Assembly: GCA_030536995.1 (NCBI GenBank)
Contig: JAUNOY010000001.1
Coordinates: forward strand, 99,274-163,273
Reading direction: 5' to 3'
From: Eubacteriales bacterium
Lineage (GTDB): Bacteria; Bacillota; Clostridia; Lachnospirales; Lachnospiraceae
Length of the DNA stretch: 64,000 nt
Shown here: piece by piece, positions 32,818-41,428 of the stretch
Numbering within the stretch: position 1 is the stretch's first letter
Layout: each line of letters starts with the position of its first letter
Program-made: the position numbers and the translations under genes
The notes under the pieces: generated by a model
The model's input: the letters and a program-made list of their open reading frames with translations, nothing else
Told to the model about the DNA's origin: nothing
Databases searched by the model: none

Positions 32818-34177
32818 AATACATCGTTCTTGTCAGATCCTTAACCCATCCGTATTTCCTGTAGTGGTACATAACCCAGGGGATTTTTCCCACTTCATCA
32901 AGACAGGTACAGGCATAGACCACCAGCACCGGCCAGCGGAAAAGAAACGTACCTACAGCCGCCAGAGGAACCGCGATTCCCCACATACACACAGCCAGAC
33001 TGTAAACATCGAACATGGTATCTCCTCCTGCGGCAAAGATACCGTTAATGACAATGGTATTAACTGCCCTTCCAATCATATACACTGCCATAATCACCAT
33101 CATTCCAACCAGATAATCGCCGGCTTTCTCAGAAAGCTTCACAAATTTCAGTACAAGAGGCGTTGCAGCAAGCATAACTCCGGTAGACAAAAATCCGCAG
33201 AGAAACGCCAGTTTCACCAGTCTGTCACCGTACAGCTTTCCACGCTTCATATTGCCTGAGCCAAGCTCATTTCCAACCATGATACCGCCGCCGCTGGCAA
33301 TACCGTTGCAGAGACAGCAAATCAGGTCGCGCACTACCGCAGCCACAGAATTGGCTGCAGCCGCATCTGTTCCCATATGCCCCATAAATGCAGTATAAGA
33401 AGTAAATCCGATTCCCCAGAATAAACTTCCCCCAAGAAGAGGAAGCGCGCATCTTCTAAAGTCTGCCGCAAGAACCGGAATCCTCTTTGCAAAACGCTTC
33501 CAATTGGGACTGATATATCCCTCTCTGGTCGAATAATAAATACACCAGATTAATTCAATAATTCTGGCAATCAGGGTCGCAAGAGCCGCCCCTCTTACCT
33601 CCATAGCAGGAAGCCCGAACAGTCCGAAAATAAATACCGCATTAAGTACAATATTGATAATCACCGCACAGGAGCTGACAAGTGCTGTCTGTGACGCATG
33701 TTCACTTACCTTCATTACCGCCAGATAACATTGTGAAATTCCGGTAAGAAGATAGGACCAGCCTGCAATTTGAAGATACTTCACTCCAATGGAGATAAGA
33801 ACCTCTTCATTCGTAAAAAGCCTCATCAGATAGTCCGGAAAACAGGCGCATCCCACGAAGAACAATACAGAAACAACGCCGCAGCAGCGCAGTGTCATAC
33901 AAAAAATATCATTTACTGTCTGCTTATCCCCCTTCCCCCAGTATTGCGCGCCCAGAATCCCGAATCCGGAAACGAACGCCATAAGAATCATATTCTGTAC
34001 AAACTGAATCTGGGTTGCCAGAGATACCGCTGCCATGGCATCCTGAGCAAAGCTTCCCAGCATAATGGCGTCTGCCGCTGCAACAAGAGCCAGCATCAGA
34101 CTCTGCAGGGCAATGGGCACAGTCAGCCGAAACAGCTTCCCGCAAAAAATTTTGTCCGCAAATATATGGTCTTTCAT
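32816..34177 (-). CDS. MATE-family multidrug efflux protein (NorM-like)
   Basis: A 453-aa membrane exporter with twelve predicted spans. MATE features: LTVPIALQSLMLALVAAADAIMLG at the N terminus, GFGILGAQYWGKGD, and the second-half GIASGGGIMVGNELGSGN. It is unlike the other MATE gene here in length and sequence, so the two are not a recent duplication. It lies 56 nt upstream of the ferredoxin-AKR gene. A short ORF with a strong ribosome site precedes it. Confidence 0.9.
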   Translation of the reverse strand: MKDHIFADKIFCGKLFRLTVPIALQSLMLALVAAADAIMLGSFAQDAMAAVSLATQIQFVQNMILMAFVSGFGILGAQYWGKGDKQTVNDIFCMTLRCCGVVSVLFFVGCACFPDYLMRLFTNEEVLISIGVKYLQIAGWSYLLTGISQCYLAVMKVSEHASQTALVSSCAVIINIVLNAVFIFGLFGLPAMEVRGAALATLIARIIELIWCIYYSTREGYISPNWKRFAKRIPVLAADFRRCALPLLGGSLFWGIGFTSYTAFMGHMGTDAAAANSVAAVVRDLICCLCNGIASGGGIMVGNELGSGNMKRGKLYGDRLVKLAFLCGFLSTGVMLAATPLVLKFVKLSEKAGDYLVGMMVIMAVYMIGRAVNTIVINGIFAAGGDTMFDVYSLAVCMWGIAVPLAAVGTFLFRWPVLVVYACTCLDEVGKIPWVMYHYRKYGWVKDLTRTMY

Positions 34178-34203
34178 ACTTCTGAAACCTTCCTGAAAAA
34201 ATG

Positions 34204-34257
34204 TTATCTTTCGGGGGTATAAAAAACGTCCGGTATTCCCATACTATAAATGTTCAT
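34204..34257 (-). CDS. Possible leader peptide upstream of the MATE gene
   Basis: Seventeen codons, MNIYSMGIPDVFYTPER, starting at 34257 and ending 26 nt before the MATE ATG, in a different frame. AGGGGG lies a few bases upstream of its ATG, stronger than the site of the MATE gene itself. Drug-efflux genes are often controlled by translated leaders, but no alternative hairpins were demonstrated here. Short length makes chance occurrence quite possible. Confidence 0.35.
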   Translation of the reverse strand: MNIYSMGIPDVFYTPER

Positions 34258-34303
34258 TGGATCCCCCTTCACTTCAATGAACTTTCACTAAAGAAGAAAT
34301 AAA

Positions 34304-34324
34304 AGTGTATTTCTAAAGTACACT
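34304..34324. promoter_or_regulatory. Inverted repeat upstream of the MATE gene
   Basis: AGTGTA and TACACT flank a 9-nt TTTCTAAAG, about 125-145 bp before the MATE start. It could be a repressor site for the exporter or a minor hairpin after the HAD gene terminator. Confidence 0.35.
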
Positions 34325-34341
34325 CCTTATATCCTCCCCTT

Positions 34342-34381
34342 AAAAAGGCGCGGAAAATCTGTATCTTCAGATTTTCTGCGC
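34342..34381 (-). terminator. Terminator of the HAD gene
   Basis: A 14-bp stem (34348-34361 with 34368-34381, one wobble), loop 6 nt, followed on the minus strand by CTTTTT. Confidence 0.88.
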
Positions 34382-34386
34382 TTTCC

Positions 34387-35202
34387 TTATTTTACTCCGA
34401 ATTTCTCAAGCTCTGCCGCTGCCTGTTTGAAATCCTTAAATATAATAGCTTTCATTCCTGCTTGGACTGCTGCCTCACAGTTATCCGCCCTGTCGTCCAG
34501 GAAAACGGTTTTTTGAGGATTAAGCTGATAACGCTCTATCAGAAGCTGAAAGATTTCCGGTTCCGGCTTTATCACCTTCACATCGCAGGAAAAAATTTCT
34601 CCATCCATATTTTTCAAAAAGGACATGTTTTTCTTCGTCTGCTCCAGCATATAGGTACTGTAATTGGACAGGATATAAAGATGATAGCCCTTTTCCTTCA
34701 GATATTTCGTCCAGGTCTGAGCGTAATCCATCTCTTTAATACATTCTGAAGAACGTCTCATCACCTCGCAGATATCCGCCTCATATTCGGGTGCAGACTC
34801 CACCATTCTGTTTACATATTCCTTTTCCGGAAAATCGGATCTGTCACGCTCATTCCATGTCTGGCTTCTGAAAACCGCATCTGCAATTTTTTCATATTTC
34901 TCTTTTGGGAAACCAAAGCTTTTCAGATAATCCTCCCATCCGAATTTCACCAGTACGTTTCCTACGTCAAAAACAATGTTTTCAATCTCTTTCTCTTCCT
35001 GTAGCTTCTTTTTTCCCCAGATTTTATAAGCCATACCAAAGGCATATAAGATAATCGGAAAAATAATCGCCGTCATCAGAGCTGCTTTAAAGGCATTCTG
35101 AGAATTTTCCCCGCTTCCAAAAGCAAAGACCATGGGAATGCAAAAAACTGCAAGAATCACAATGATTCCCAGAATTGCTCCAAATCGTTTAAAATGTTTC
35201 AT
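34387..35202 (-). CDS. Membrane-anchored HAD-family hydrolase
   Basis: A 271-aa protein with two hydrophobic segments (about residues 9-29 and 40-62) followed by a HAD-IA domain. Motif I reads IVFDVGNVLVKF, with Gly at the second acidic position; this FDxGNVL form is normal for YihX-like sugar phosphatases. Motif II is ILSNYS, then VIKPEPEIF (Lys) and FLDDRADNCEAA. Start chosen at MKHFKRFGA with AAGGAG close upstream; a GTG 16 codons earlier has no ribosome site. The membrane anchor is unusual for this family. Substrate unknown. Confidence 0.82.
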   Translation of the reverse strand: MKHFKRFGAILGIIVILAVFCIPMVFAFGSGENSQNAFKAALMTAIIFPIILYAFGMAYKIWGKKKLQEEKEIENIVFDVGNVLVKFGWEDYLKSFGFPKEKYEKIADAVFRSQTWNERDRSDFPEKEYVNRMVESAPEYEADICEVMRRSSECIKEMDYAQTWTKYLKEKGYHLYILSNYSTYMLEQTKKNMSFLKNMDGEIFSCDVKVIKPEPEIFQLLIERYQLNPQKTVFLDDRADNCEAAVQAGMKAIIFKDFKQAAAELEKFGVK

Positions 35203-35283
35203 AAATCTCCTTATAACTCGTTTCTCTTTCTTCTCTGTAATACACTTCACGCCGGAGCGAAAAGCCCCGGCGCAACTGTTTGT

Positions 35284-36564
35284 TTATTTATTTCTGAAAA
35301 TAATATCATTCCTTCCCGGACCATTGGAAATCATGGTAATCGGGAATCCAATCTGTTTCTCAACAAATTCGATATAATTCCGGCAGTTCTTCGGAAGATC
35401 TTCATATTTTCTGATTCCTCTGATGTCACAATTCCATCCCGGCAGAGTTTCAAGAACAGGTTTCGCTTTTTCAAGCTTCACTGTTGTCGGGAAATCTGTT
35501 GTTACTTCACCGTCAATCTCATATCCTGTACATACCGGAATTTCATCCAGATAGCCCAGAACATCAAGAACTGTAAAGGCAACATCTGTTGTTCCCTGCA
35601 TACGACATCCGTATTTTGATGCAACACAGTCGAACCATCCCATACGTCTCGGACGCCCTGTTGTAGCACCATATTCTCCTCCGTCTCCTCCGCGTCTGCG
35701 AAGCTCATCTGCTTCCTCACCGAAGATTTCAGAAACAAAAGCGCCTGCGCCTACTGCACTTGAATACGCCTTACATACTGTGATAATCTGCTTAATCTCA
35801 TATGGCGGAAGCCCTGCTCCAATGGCGCCGTAAGCTGCCAAAGTAGAGGAAGAAGTTACCATCGGGTAAATTCCGTGATCCGGATCCTTCAGAGATCCCA
35901 ACTGTCCCTCCAGCAGAATTTCCTTACCATCTTTCAAGGCATTCCACAAATACAGAGAAACATCACATACGTACGGTTCTACCATTTTTTTATATTCCAT
36001 CAGTTCCGCAAAAAGTGCATCCACCTCAAGAAGCGGTTTATGATACAGATGCTCCAGAAGAATATTCTTTGTCTCACAAACTCTGGTAAGTTTTTCTCTC
36101 AGGTGTTCCTCATCAAAGAGCTCGCTTACCTGGAAACCGATTTTTGCATATTTATCTGAATAAAACGGAGCAATTCCTGATTTGGTAGAGCCAAAGGATT
36201 TTCCTCCCAGTCGTTCTTCTTCATACTGGTCAAAAAGAATATGGTACGGCATAACCATCTGAGCTCTGTCAGAAATAAGAATCTTCGGAGCAGGTACACC
36301 TCTTTCCACAATTTCATTGTACTCTTTAAAAAACACAGGAATATTAAGCGCCACACCGTTACCGATCACGCTTGTCGTATGATTATAAAATACGCCTGAC
36401 GGCATTGTGTGAAGAGCAAATTTACCATAGTCGTTAACAATGGTGTGACCTGCGTTCGCACCACCCTGAAATCTTACGATAATGTCTGCTTTTTGAGCAA
36501 GCATGTCGGTAATTTTGCCTTTGCCTTCATCTCCCCAGTTTGCACCAACTACTGCTTTAATCAT
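35284..36564 (-). CDS. purA: Adenylosuccinate synthetase
   Basis: GTP-dependent ligation of aspartate to IMP, first of two steps to AMP. The 426-aa protein has the P-loop GANWGDEGKGK, the GGANAGHTIV motif, and TGRPRRMGWFD. Start at MIKAVVGANWG with GAGGAGG nine bases upstream. It follows purB by 35 nt, pairing the two AMP-branch enzymes in one transcript. A GC-rich hairpin without T-run lies after the gene. Confidence 0.97.
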   Translation of the reverse strand: MIKAVVGANWGDEGKGKITDMLAQKADIIVRFQGGANAGHTIVNDYGKFALHTMPSGVFYNHTTSVIGNGVALNIPVFFKEYNEIVERGVPAPKILISDRAQMVMPYHILFDQYEEERLGGKSFGSTKSGIAPFYSDKYAKIGFQVSELFDEEHLREKLTRVCETKNILLEHLYHKPLLEVDALFAELMEYKKMVEPYVCDVSLYLWNALKDGKEILLEGQLGSLKDPDHGIYPMVTSSSTLAAYGAIGAGLPPYEIKQIITVCKAYSSAVGAGAFVSEIFGEEADELRRRGGDGGEYGATTGRPRRMGWFDCVASKYGCRMQGTTDVAFTVLDVLGYLDEIPVCTGYEIDGEVTTDFPTTVKLEKAKPVLETLPGWNCDIRGIRKYEDLPKNCRNYIEFVEKQIGFPITMISNGPGRNDIIFRNK

Positions 36565-36599
36565 AATATTTTTCCTCCTCGCGCCTACGGGCACATCAA

Positions 36600-38033
36600 T
36601 CAGACATTAATTTCTGCTGTCATTCCCAGAAGTTCTTTATGTTCTTCCAGAATAGGCTGAACCACCTTCGCAATAAATGCAGCTGTCTGCTCTTTCGCAC
36701 GTCCTACATATTTGGATGGATCCATGGTCTTCTGAAGCTCTTCCAGAGTCAGGTTAAATGCAGGATCTGCTGCAATCAGTTCCAGAAGATTATTCTCTTT
36801 ACCCTCTACCTTTACATTTTTACCCGCTTCCATGGAAAGTTCACGAATACGCTCATGGAGTTCCTGACGGTCTCCGCCTGCTTTTACGGCATCCATCATA
36901 ATATTCTCTGTCGCCATAAACGGAAGCTCGGACATGAGACGTTTCTCAATTACTTTCGGATATACCACAAGTCCGTCTACAACATTTAAACACAGATCAA
37001 GGATTCCGTCGATAGCAAGGAAGCCTTCCGGAACACTGAGACGCTTATTTGCAGAGTCATCCAAAGTTCTCTCAAACCACTGTGTAGCAGATGTGATAGC
37101 CGGATTTAAAGCATCTACCATTACAAATCTAGAAAGAGAGGCAATACGTTCACTTCTCATCGGGTTTCTCTTATATGCCATAGCAGAAGAACCAATCTGG
37201 GATTTCTCAAACGGCTCCTCCACTTCTTTAAGATGCTGAAGAAGACGGATATCATTGGACATTTTATGTGCACTTGCTGCAATTCCTGAAAGTACATTGA
37301 GCACACGGGTATCTACTTTACGAGAATATGTCTGCCCGGATACCGGATAACACTCCTTAAATCCCATCTTATTCGCGATCATCGGATCAATCTTATCAAT
37401 CGTTTCCTGATCTCCGTCAAATAGTTCCAGGAAACTTGCCTGTGTACCTGTAGTCCCCTTGGATCCCAGAAGTTTCATTGTACCAAGTACAAATTCCAGG
37501 TCTTCCAGATCAAGAAGAAATTCCTGTGTCCACAGAGTCGCACGTTTTCCTACTGTTGTAGGCTGTGCCGGCTGAAAATGTGTGAACGCCAGTGTTGGCT
37601 GATCTTTATATTTATCTGCAAATTTAGAAAGTTCTGCAATTACGTTTACCAGTTTCTTACGAACAAGCTTCAGTGCCTCTGTCATGACAATGATATCTGT
37701 ATTATCACCTACATAACAGGATGTCGCTCCCAGATGAATGATTCCTTTTGCCTTCGGACACTGTACACCGTAAGCATATACATGGGACATAACATCATGG
37801 CGCACCTGACGCTCACGCTCTTTCGCCACCTCATAGTTGATGTCATCTGCATGTGCCTTCAGCTCATCAATCTGCTCCTGTGTAATGTTAAGACCAAGCT
37901 CTTTCTCTGTTTCCGCAAGGGCAATCCAAAGTCTTCTCCATGTGCGGAATTTCATATCCGGGGAAAAAATGTACTGCATTTCTTTGCTTGCGTAACGCTC
38001 TGATAATGGACTTACATATCTGTCTGTACTCAT
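36600..38033 (-). CDS. purB: Adenylosuccinate lyase
   Basis: Cleaves adenylosuccinate to AMP and SAICAR to AICAR. The 477-aa protein belongs to the fumarase/aspartase superfamily: [30 protein letters not shown], and the signature loop [14 protein letters not shown] with the catalytic Ser. It is the longer PurB form (about 475 aa) common in Clostridia and eukaryotes, rather than the 430-aa Bacillus type. AGGAG upstream; promoter at 38089-38117. Confidence 0.97.
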   Translation of the reverse strand: MSTDRYVSPLSERYASKEMQYIFSPDMKFRTWRRLWIALAETEKELGLNITQEQIDELKAHADDINYEVAKERERQVRHDVMSHVYAYGVQCPKAKGIIHLGATSCYVGDNTDIIVMTEALKLVRKKLVNVIAELSKFADKYKDQPTLAFTHFQPAQPTTVGKRATLWTQEFLLDLEDLEFVLGTMKLLGSKGTTGTQASFLELFDGDQETIDKIDPMIANKMGFKECYPVSGQTYSRKVDTRVLNVLSGIAASAHKMSNDIRLLQHLKEVEEPFEKSQIGSSAMAYKRNPMRSERIASLSRFVMVDALNPAITSATQWFERTLDDSANKRLSVPEGFLAIDGILDLCLNVVDGLVVYPKVIEKRLMSELPFMATENIMMDAVKAGGDRQELHERIRELSMEAGKNVKVEGKENNLLELIAADPAFNLTLEELQKTMDPSKYVGRAKEQTAAFIAKVVQPILEEHKELLGMTAEINV

Positions 38034-38088
38034 TCTTCACTCTCCTGATTCACATTCTAATAATTATAGGAAACAATTATCCGCCAAA

Positions 38089-38117
38089 ATTATATAACAT
38101 CACCTGTCTAAAATCAA
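38089..38117 (-). promoter_or_regulatory. purB-purA promoter
   Basis: Minus strand TTGATT (38117-38112), 17 bp, TATAAT (38094-38089), 55 bp before the purB ATG. No guanine-riboswitch core is visible in the short leader. Confidence 0.75.
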
Positions 38118-38160
38118 CATGAATCTTCTTGTATCTATCATACAAAATTTATTTCTGTTC

Positions 38161-38847
38161 TCAGCCCTGGTGAAATTTGCCCAAAAATTCTTTCATACGG
38201 ACATTATCTGAAGCAAATACCTCCCTGGGCGTTCCCTCCACTGCAATAACTCCCTTATCCATAAAAATAATATGATCGGAAATATCTCTTGCAAAGGTCA
38301 TCTCATGGGTCACGATTACCATAGTAATATGCTCTGCTGCCAGATCACGGATAACTTTAAGAATCTCTCCTGTCAGCTCCGGATCAAGCGCGGATGTAGG
38401 CTCATCAAAAAACAGGATTTTCGGGTTCATGCAAAGCGCCCTTGCAATGGAAACTCTCTGCTGCTGTCCGCCGGAAAGCTGAAAGGGATAAGCCTTTTCT
38501 CTGTCCGCAAGCCCCATCTTTTTCAGCAGCTCTCTTGCCTGAGCGTAAACCTCTTCTTTTTTTCTCTTCTGCACACGAATCGGCGCATCTGTAATATTTT
38601 TCAACACAGAAAAATGGGGAAAAAGATTGAAATTCTGGAATACCAGCCCCACCTCTCCTTCTTTGATTATTTCACCGCTGTCCGCCTGCTCCAGCCCTGT
38701 CGCGCAGCGCAGAAGTGTGGACTTACCGGAACCGGAAGGCCCGATGATACTCAGTACCTCGCCTTCCTCAACACTCAGGGAAATATCTTTCAGAACTTCT
38801 AAACTCCCAAAGCTTTTTTTGATATTTTTCATTTCAAACAATTTCAT
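38161..38847 (-). CDS. Polar amino-acid ABC transporter ATPase (GlnQ/HisP type)
   Basis: A 228-aa nucleotide-binding subunit on the cytoplasmic face. It has Walker A GPSGSGKST, a Q-loop in VGLVFQNFNLFPHFSVL, signature LSGGQQQR, Walker B ILFFDEPTSALDPE and the H-loop IVTHEM. It follows the permease by 20 nt and completes a binding protein-permease-ATPase import operon. Confidence 0.95.
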   Translation of the reverse strand: MKLFEMKNIKKSFGSLEVLKDISLSVEEGEVLSIIGPSGSGKSTLLRCATGLEQADSGEIIKEGEVGLVFQNFNLFPHFSVLKNITDAPIRVQKRKKEEVYAQARELLKKMGLADREKAYPFQLSGGQQQRVSIARALCMNPKILFFDEPTSALDPELTGEILKVIRDLAAEHITMVIVTHEMTFARDISDHIIFMDKGVIAVEGTPREVFASDNVRMKEFLGKFHQG

Positions 38848-38867
38848 AACGAATGTCCTCTCTTCTG

Positions 38868-39518
38868 TCAGCGGTAATAATTAAGCTTCTGTTCAAGCTT
38901 TTCCATGACTACCGCAACCACCAGATTAAAGATATAGTAAAACACTGCCGCAATCGCAAAGGGAACCATCGTTGTCTGGGCGCTGGCAATCTGCTTGGCA
39001 ATAGTAAACATCTCCATAACAGCCACAACAAAGGCAAGCGACGTATCTTTTACAAGAGTAATAACCTCATTTGTGACAGAAGGAAGAATACGCTTAATTA
39101 CCTGCGGAAGAATAATGATAAAAAATGTCTGTACTTTATTGTAGCCCAGAATCTTCGCAGCCTCATACTGACCCACAGACATGGATTCGATTCCTCCTCT
39201 GTAGATTTCCGCAAAATAAGCTGCATAATTGATGGAAAATGCAATAAAAGTGGCAACCAGACTGTATCCTCTGGAAATACGGATACCGAAAATAAAATAC
39301 GGTCCGAAGTAAACTACCATAAGCTGCAGCATCAGAGGTGTTCCCCTCATAATAGATATGTAGCCTGCCACAAGAGCGCGGATAACTGAATTTTTCGACA
39401 TTCTGCCGAAACAAATCAGAAGTCCCAGCGGCAGTGAAAAAATAAGGGTGACCATAAAAATTTCCACTGATACCGCCATACCTCCTGCAAGCTGGCGCAT
39501 CATAACACCTATAGACAT
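38868..39518 (-). CDS. Polar amino-acid ABC transporter permease (HisM/GlnP type)
   Basis: A 216-aa integral membrane subunit with about five spans. The family features are YISIMRGTPLMLQL (the MRGTPL motif), FSINYAAYFAEIYRGGIESM and the EAA loop GQYEAAKILGYNKVQTFFIIILPQ. Start at MSIGVMMRQL with AGGAGG nine bases upstream; an earlier in-frame start runs through a hairpin and is rejected. Probably homodimeric, since only one permease gene is present. Confidence 0.94.
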   Translation of the reverse strand: MSIGVMMRQLAGGMAVSVEIFMVTLIFSLPLGLLICFGRMSKNSVIRALVAGYISIMRGTPLMLQLMVVYFGPYFIFGIRISRGYSLVATFIAFSINYAAYFAEIYRGGIESMSVGQYEAAKILGYNKVQTFFIIILPQVIKRILPSVTNEVITLVKDTSLAFVVAVMEMFTIAKQIASAQTTMVPFAIAAVFYYIFNLVVAVVMEKLEQKLNYYR

Positions 39519-39540
39519 ATCAAAATTCCTCCTGTAACAC

Positions 39541-39577
39541 CATATGACAGAGGGCATACCATACCCTCTGTCATATG
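39541..39577 (-). other. Intercistronic hairpin between binding-protein and permease genes
   Basis: A perfect 14-bp stem CATATGACAGAGGG / CCCTCTGTCATATG with a 9-nt loop. No T-run follows on the minus strand, so it is more likely an mRNA-stabilising or attenuating element that raises binding-protein level over the membrane subunits. Confidence 0.7.
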
Positions 39578-39623
39578 TGATTTTCTTTCATGTAAAATTT
39601 CTCTCATCCGGAGATACCCGAAA

Positions 39624-40493
39624 TTATTCTGCTTTCTCTTCCTCTGCCGCGTCTTCTGCAGGCTCTTCATCAGTTTCCTCTGCAGACTCCTCTGCGCTGG
39701 CATCCTCTCCAAGACAGAGCATATCAGCCACTTCATATTTCTCGGCAAGCTCTGTGACATCTCCTGCCTCGTAAAGCTTCATTACCTCTGCCCAGACTGT
39801 ATCTCTGAGTTCTTCGTTTCCTTTTGCAAAACCAATGCCGTACTGCTCGCTCTGGATTGGTTCTTCCATAATCACATACTTGCCTTCCTCTCTTTGGGAA
39901 AGCTGATATTTCGCAACGCCGATATCTACGGCAATGGCATCTGCTGCTCCGGAATCAAGATTCATAAACGCAGTATTATAATCCGGATTCTCTGTAAGAG
40001 AAGCAAAGCTTGCTGTTAAATCTTTATTTTCATCGCTGTTCAGAGCATCCAGTGCAGCGGAAGCCGCCTGAACCACAACATTCTTTCCTGCCAAATCCTC
40101 CAGGTTCTCAATTCCTGCATCTGCAGCTACTACCATAACCTGCTCATTATTCAGATATGGTTCTGACCATGTATAATCATCCTCACGGCCATTAATCGTA
40201 AAACCGTTCCAGATACAGTCAATGTTTCCGGAATTAAGTTCCATATCCTTGGTATCCCAATTGATTGGGGTCTTTACAAGCTCCCATCCGAGGTTATCAC
40301 ACACCTTCTGAGCCATATCCAGATCAAAGCCCACATACTCGCCACTATCATCCATATATCCAAAAGGAGGATATTCCGCATCAAAGCCGACCACCAGGGT
40401 CTTACTCTCTACATCTGCATGAACAGTGACACCTGCCATCATTCCCATAGACATTACTGCTGCCATCATTACTGCCAAAGTTCTTTTTTTCAT
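39624..40493 (-). CDS. Amino-acid ABC transporter substrate-binding protein
   Basis: A 289-aa secreted protein of the family 3 solute-binding type (LVVGFDAEYPPFGYMDDSGEYVGFDLDMAQ). The signal peptide ends near VHA-DVES, and no lipobox Cys is present, so lipid anchoring is not evident. The last 30 residues are an acidic Glu/Ala tail. Ligand is probably a polar amino acid; which one is not clear. First gene of the import operon, with a strong promoter 5' and an intercistronic hairpin 3'. Confidence 0.92.
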   Translation of the reverse strand: MKKRTLAVMMAAVMSMGMMAGVTVHADVESKTLVVGFDAEYPPFGYMDDSGEYVGFDLDMAQKVCDNLGWELVKTPINWDTKDMELNSGNIDCIWNGFTINGREDDYTWSEPYLNNEQVMVVAADAGIENLEDLAGKNVVVQAASAALDALNSDENKDLTASFASLTENPDYNTAFMNLDSGAADAIAVDIGVAKYQLSQREEGKYVIMEEPIQSEQYGIGFAKGNEELRDTVWAEVMKLYEAGDVTELAEKYEVADMLCLGEDASAEESAEETDEEPAEDAAEEEKAE

Positions 40494-40562
40494 GACTGAT
40501 CTCCTTTATTATATGTTTTATTCTTTTACCACGTAGCCACTATGCCGTGTTAAAGTGTTTTT

Positions 40563-40591
40563 ATATTATCATACTTAAAGAAGTCTGTCAA
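40563..40591 (-). promoter_or_regulatory. Promoter of the amino-acid ABC operon
   Basis: Minus strand TTGACA (40591-40586), 17 bp, TAATAT (40568-40563), about 70 bp before the ATG. No T-box or riboswitch features recognised in the leader. Confidence 0.85.
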
Positions 40592-40611
40592 CACTTATTT
40601 TGTACTTTTTT

Positions 40612-41415
40612 CTATGCCCCGGTGCTTCTGTGATACTCTGAAGTGAGAGTTTCCAGCATACCATCCACGTTCTCCGGAACTGCTTCCTGCTCCGGAATCT
40701 TCTCGAAACGGACTAAAGCTTCCTCCATTTCTTTTTTTGCTTCTGTAAGGATTTCTGCCTGCAGTTTATCCGTCTCCAGCTCTTTTATCTTTCTGTTAAA
40801 TTCCTCTTTACTGCGGATGCTTTTGTATGCAAGAAGATAACAACTTAAATCTCTTGCTGTTTTTTTATCCGAATATGCCTTCCAGAAACAGTCAAGCGCT
40901 TTCTCCATCTGGAAAAGATAGCTGTAGGCGCAACCGAGATTATGATAAATTTCTCCCTTAAATCCCTGACGCACAGTGTCAATATCATCTCTTTCCAACA
41001 ATTTCTGATATACGTGAATCGCATTTACATACATTCGGTTCTCGACCAGCAAATCCCCTTTATGCTTCTTGCGAAGAGGAACCGGCTCCTGGTCGAGAAG
41101 AGCCAGCTTTCCGTTAAGGACACGCAGTTCCTCATAAGTAAGATAATTTATCTCCTTAAAAATGGGGTACAGAACATCTTCTACACTGACGAATTTCCCC
41201 ATATGAGGGCGTAATCTGGCTGCAAGCTTTGCAAGTCCAAGTTCCTCCTCCAGCCATACACATAATCCCTCATTTATAATTGAACTGTCTATCAGATAAA
41301 GATTGTGGTACAGGTAATAGCAGAGCTCCTCGATGGAATAGATATTCGTGCTGATATTTTCAATAAAATAAGGATGCTCTGCCTTTTTTATCTGGCATAA
41401 AATATATCCGCTCAC
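40612..41415 (-). CDS. TPR-like protein, third gene of the DUF5717-DUF5716 operon
   Basis: A 267-aa cytoplasmic protein with no signal peptide. The middle (about residues 125-200) has TPR-like helix pairs, including a GEIYHNLGCAYSYLFQMEKALDCFWKAY repeat; a coiled-coil-prone stretch rich in Lys and Glu follows (about 205-245). I do not recognise the family name. It starts with GTG, seven bases after AGGAGG, 13 nt behind the Hsp70-like gene. The tight spacing implies a functional link with the two upstream proteins. Confidence 0.8.
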   Translation of the reverse strand: MSGYILCQIKKAEHPYFIENISTNIYSIEELCYYLYHNLYLIDSSIINEGLCVWLEEELGLAKLAARLRPHMGKFVSVEDVLYPIFKEINYLTYEELRVLNGKLALLDQEPVPLRKKHKGDLLVENRMYVNAIHVYQKLLERDDIDTVRQGFKGEIYHNLGCAYSYLFQMEKALDCFWKAYSDKKTARDLSCYLLAYKSIRSKEEFNRKIKELETDKLQAEILTEAKKEMEEALVRFEKIPEQEAVPENVDGMLETLTSEYHRSTGA

Positions 41416-41428
41416 TTTTTTTCCTCCT

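Noticed and set aside
30346..34177. Recent duplication of the two MATE genes
   Set aside because: The proteins differ in N terminus, length and most motifs, and there is no shared nucleotide stretch.
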